Assembly: GCF_001280005.1 (NCBI RefSeq)
Contig: NZ_LGDW01000281.1
Coordinates: forward strand, 1 to 64,000
Length of the DNA stretch: 64,000 nucleotides
DNA from: Streptomyces sp. NRRL WC-3618
GTDB taxonomy: Bacteria; Actinomycetota; Actinomycetes; Streptomycetales; Streptomycetaceae
Direction: 5' to 3'
Below are positions 61,683 to 64,000 of the stretch, piece after piece; position 1 is the stretch's first letter; every line of letters starts with the position of its first letter. The notes beneath the pieces are model-generated. The model was not told where the DNA came from, did no database searches, and saw nothing but the letters and a program-made list of their open reading frames with translations. Made by a program: the position numbers and the translations under genes.

Positions 61683-64000
61683 TCAGCTCTGCTGGCCCCA
61701 CGGCTTGCGCAGGGCCGGCCTGGCCGCCAACGCCCGCTCGCCGAGCGCGGACCAGCGCGCCGACAGCGCCCAGATCACCCGTACGGCCGAACGCGGGACG
61801 AGTGTCGCGCGCAGCCGCGTGCCCCGGCCCGCCGTGGCGCGCAGGGCGTCGGACGCCAGCCGCACGTCCTCGGCGAGCCCAGCCGTCGGGCGGGGACTCG
61901 GCGCGTACAGGACCTGCTCCACGGCGTCCGCCACCCGGTGCACGGCGTCCGCCGCCGGTGGATCGAGAGCACCGAGGCGCACGATCCGGGCGGCTGCCTT
62001 GCGGGGCGTCTGGGACTCCTCCGGGCTGATGCCGAAGTCCCAGGCGGTGTCGGTCAGTTCCTGCCAGGCCGACAGCGTGTGGACCGCCACGTCGGCGTCG
62101 GCGCGGCCGTGTGCCCCGAGCCGCACGGCCCGCATCCGCAGCCGCCACAGCATCGGCAGCAGCAGAAGTGCCAGCGCGGCGAGCGCACCGAGCGTCCACC
62201 CCAGCGCTTCGGACCACCAGCCGCTGTCGTCGTCCTGGCCCAGCGTGGCCTGCGCGGACTCGCTCGCGCATCCACCGTCCATGCGCCGCTGCACCGCAGT
62301 GCAGGTCTCGCCGGCCGCAGCCGAGCCGGACGGCGCGGCGGATGCCCGCTGGGACGGCAGGTCCGGAGCGGGGACGGTGCTGCCGGGTGCCTGGGACTGC
62401 GTGTACTCGGGCACCGAACCACGGGTCGGGGTCGGCTCGAAACGGGTCCAGCCGACGCCCTCGAAGTACAGCTCCGGCCAGGCGTGCGCGTCACGCAGCC
62501 CCACCGAGACGGTGCCGTCCGGCTGCGGGGCGCCCGGCGCGAAGCCCACCGCGACCCGGGCCGGAATGCCCAGCGTGCGGGCCATCGAGGCCATCGCGAA
62601 GGAGAAGTGGACGCAGAAGCCCTGCTTGTCCCTCAGGAACCGCGCGATCGCGTTGGAGCCGCTGCCGACCTGAACCTGGGTGTCGTACCGGAAGCCGCCG
62701 CTCACCGCGAAGTAGTCCTGGAGCTTGACCGCCTGCTCGTAGGCGTTGACCGAACCGGCCGTGACCTCGCGCGCGGTACGCGCCACGATCGTCGGCAGCG
62801 ACTCGGGGACCTGGGTGAACTCGCGCACCAGCGCCGGGTCCGGCTTCGCCGCCTCGGCGAGCTGCTGCGCGGTCGGCTGCACGTCCAGGCTCGTGACCGT
62901 GTACCGCGCGCCGCGCGTGTTCTGGCCGTGGTCACCCACAAGCGTGCGGCCCACCGGCTCGAAGCGCCAACTGCCGCCGATGTCCACCCCGGTCGCGGGA
63001 TACGGCATCGGGAGCCAGTCCTGGGCGTACCAGTCGGCCGCCGCGATGGAGGTCGTGATCTCGGTGCGCCGTACGTCCGCCCGCAGGCCGATCGGCGTCG
63101 GGAACTTTTTGGGCACGTCCTGGATGTGCCGCTGGGACGGCTTCCACGCGGTGCCGTCGAAGGAGTCCAGCGAGACGATCCGCAGATACAGGTCCTGGGT
63201 GTCCTCGCCGCTGCTGCGCACGGACATGACCTGGCGGTCCTCGTTCACGTTCAGACTGTCGCGCAGCGACACCAGCGGGTTCACGGCGGAGATCGTGCCG
63301 CCGCCCCCGCTGCCCGAACCCACACCGCCCCCGGCGGCGCCCAGCAGCCCGCCGTCGAGCGACGGCAGCACCAGCGGCACCACCAGGGAGACACCCAGCG
63401 CGACCGCGCCGATCCGCCGTCCCGTGCGTACGGGCGCGATCGCGCCGCCGGTCGACTGTTCGCCCAGGGCGCGCGGCGCGCCGCCGAAGACCCGCCCCCA
63501 CTGGGAGAGCCGGTCCCGGCCCTCGGCCAGGAGCAGCATCAGATAGCCGGCGGCGGCCAGCAGGAACCACACCCAGCCGCCCCCGCCGTCGGCCAGCCCG
63601 GCGGCGACCGAGTACAGCGCGAGGAGCGGCAGCCCGGCCGGAGCCGCGGCGCGGAACGTCACCGCGAGGGTGTCCACCATGAGCCCGATCAGCAGCGCAC
63701 CGCCGACCAGCATCAGCCGTATACCGTCGGACAGCGGTGCCGGGATCGCGTACCGCCCCACGTCGTCCGCGCCGCTCTGCAGCAGCGCGCCGAAATGCTG
63801 GAAGGCGTCCGGGCCCGGGATCAGACCGAAGAACGCCTTTTCCCGGACGAAGAGCAGGGTCAGCAGGGCGAGGGAGACGAGGATCTGCGCCGCCACCGTC
63901 AGCGGCCAGGCCAGCGGCACCCGCCTGGCCCCCGCGCCGACGATCGTCTGCACGCCCAGCAGGAAGGCCACCTGGAGCAGCCAGCTCACGTCCCCGACCA
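61683..64000 (-). CDS. DUF3488/transglutaminase-core membrane protein, 5' cut
   Basis: At least 770 residues; the true start lies beyond the window end. About six helices (LLQVAFLLGVQTIVG, PLTVAAQILVSLALLTLLF and others) form the N-terminal DUF3488-type domain. A large extracellular region then contains the transglutaminase core: Cys in KQGFCVHFSFAMASMA, His in RDAHAWPELYFEG and Asp/Glu in GWTRFEPTPTRG. One more helix (about 575-595 from the visible start) and a cytoplasmic DUF4129-like tail follow. These proteins lie with DUF58 and MoxR ATPase genes, which would be expected just outside. Confidence 0.92.
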   Translation of the reverse strand, partial: VGDVSWLLQVAFLLGVQTIVGAGARRVPLAWPLTVAAQILVSLALLTLLFVREKAFFGLIPGPDAFQHFGALLQSGADDVGRYAIPAPLSDGIRLMLVGGALLIGLMVDTLAVTFRAAAPAGLPLLALYSVAAGLADGGGGWVWFLLAAAGYLMLLLAEGRDRLSQWGRVFGGAPRALGEQSTGGAIAPVRTGRRIGAVALGVSLVVPLVLPSLDGGLLGAAGGGVGSGSGGGGTISAVNPLVSLRDSLNVNEDRQVMSVRSSGEDTQDLYLRIVSLDSFDGTAWKPSQRHIQDVPKKFPTPIGLRADVRRTEITTSIAAADWYAQDWLPMPYPATGVDIGGSWRFEPVGRTLVGDHGQNTRGARYTVTSLDVQPTAQQLAEAAKPDPALVREFTQVPESLPTIVARTAREVTAGSVNAYEQAVKLQDYFAVSGGFRYDTQVQVGSGSNAIARFLRDKQGFCVHFSFAMASMARTLGIPARVAVGFAPGAPQPDGTVSVGLRDAHAWPELYFEGVGWTRFEPTPTRGSVPEYTQSQAPGSTVPAPDLPSQRASAAPSGSAAAGETCTAVQRRMDGGCASESAQATLGQDDDSGWWSEALGWTLGALAALALLLLPMLWRLRMRAVRLGAHGRADADVAVHTLSAWQELTDTAWDFGISPEESQTPRKAAARIVRLGALDPPAADAVHRVADAVEQVLYAPSPRPTAGLAEDVRLASDALRATAGRGTRLRATLVPRSAVRVIWALSARWSALGERALAARPALRKPWGQQS

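Overview
This window is high-GC actinobacterial DNA that reads as a Streptomyces core chromosome. Support comes from strong G/C third-position bias, many GTG and TTG starts, ATGA/GTGA stop-start overlaps, probable leaderless mRNAs, and two families of the short GC-rich intergenic repeats common in this genus. The gene order matches what I recall of the S. coelicolor region numbered roughly SCO2155 down to SCO2094. Much of it also parallels the M. tuberculosis Rv2172c-Rv2196 neighbourhood (qcrCAB-ctaE, trpD, pimB', fadD15, aroG, pknL, Rv2175c and a metF-like gene). These correspondences are from memory.

Layout. 1-7.5 kb holds the respiratory genes: the ctaD 3' end, ctaF, a lipoprotein L,D-transpeptidase, a divergent atypical receiver, then ctaE-qcrC-qcrA-qcrB (the bc1-aa3 supercomplex). 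7.5-11.5 kb has trpD, a SAM-IV riboswitch before a class V aminotransferase, and a rhomboid/Lrp-like pair. 11.6-19.7 kb is envelope-related: an NYN-domain protein, two paralogous coiled-coil NlpC/P60 hydrolases, an HETTH lipoprotein, a GT87 mannosyltransferase and a PimB'-like GT4. 19.7-31.4 kb carries cholesterol oxidase, a FadD15-like acyl-CoA ligase, a phosphoesterase, a SRPBCC protein, an ArsA-like ATPase, DUF5304, glucokinase GlkA, a nuclease-fold protein, an esterase and an acyltransferase. 31.4-38.3 kb has the MacS/MacR two-component system, a phosphofructokinase, a TrpE-TrpG fusion behind a Trp-Trp-Trp attenuator, and class II DAHP synthase.

38.4-50 kb covers iron and copper handling (iron box-bfd, bfr, a DUF4396 protein with a CsoR-like operator), endonuclease IV, the PASTA kinase PknL, thiO-thiS-thiG behind a TPP riboswitch, a flavoprotein reductase, an Rv2175c-like DNA-binding protein, thiE and metF. 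50-57.3 kb has a membrane protein with a long Q/Y/G-rich tail, a phytoene-desaturase-like oxidoreductase, DUF4126, and an ATPase-YhgE-TetR unit with a probable autoregulatory operator. 57.4-59.3 kb is a short decayed patch: an AAA+ ATPase fragment cut just after the P-loop position, an OTU-protease-like domain split between frames, and a frameshifted TniQ-like gene. 59.4-64 kb returns to core genes: an SAV_6107-type HEPN protein, a methyltransferase, DUF3040, and a transglutaminase-core membrane protein that runs off the window.

The clearest regulation is cis-acting: SAM-IV and TPP riboswitches, a trp leader-peptide attenuator, an iron box, a CsoR-like site, a TetR operator and several unassigned long palindromes. 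I saw no rRNA or tRNA genes, no CRISPR array and no complete insertion sequence.
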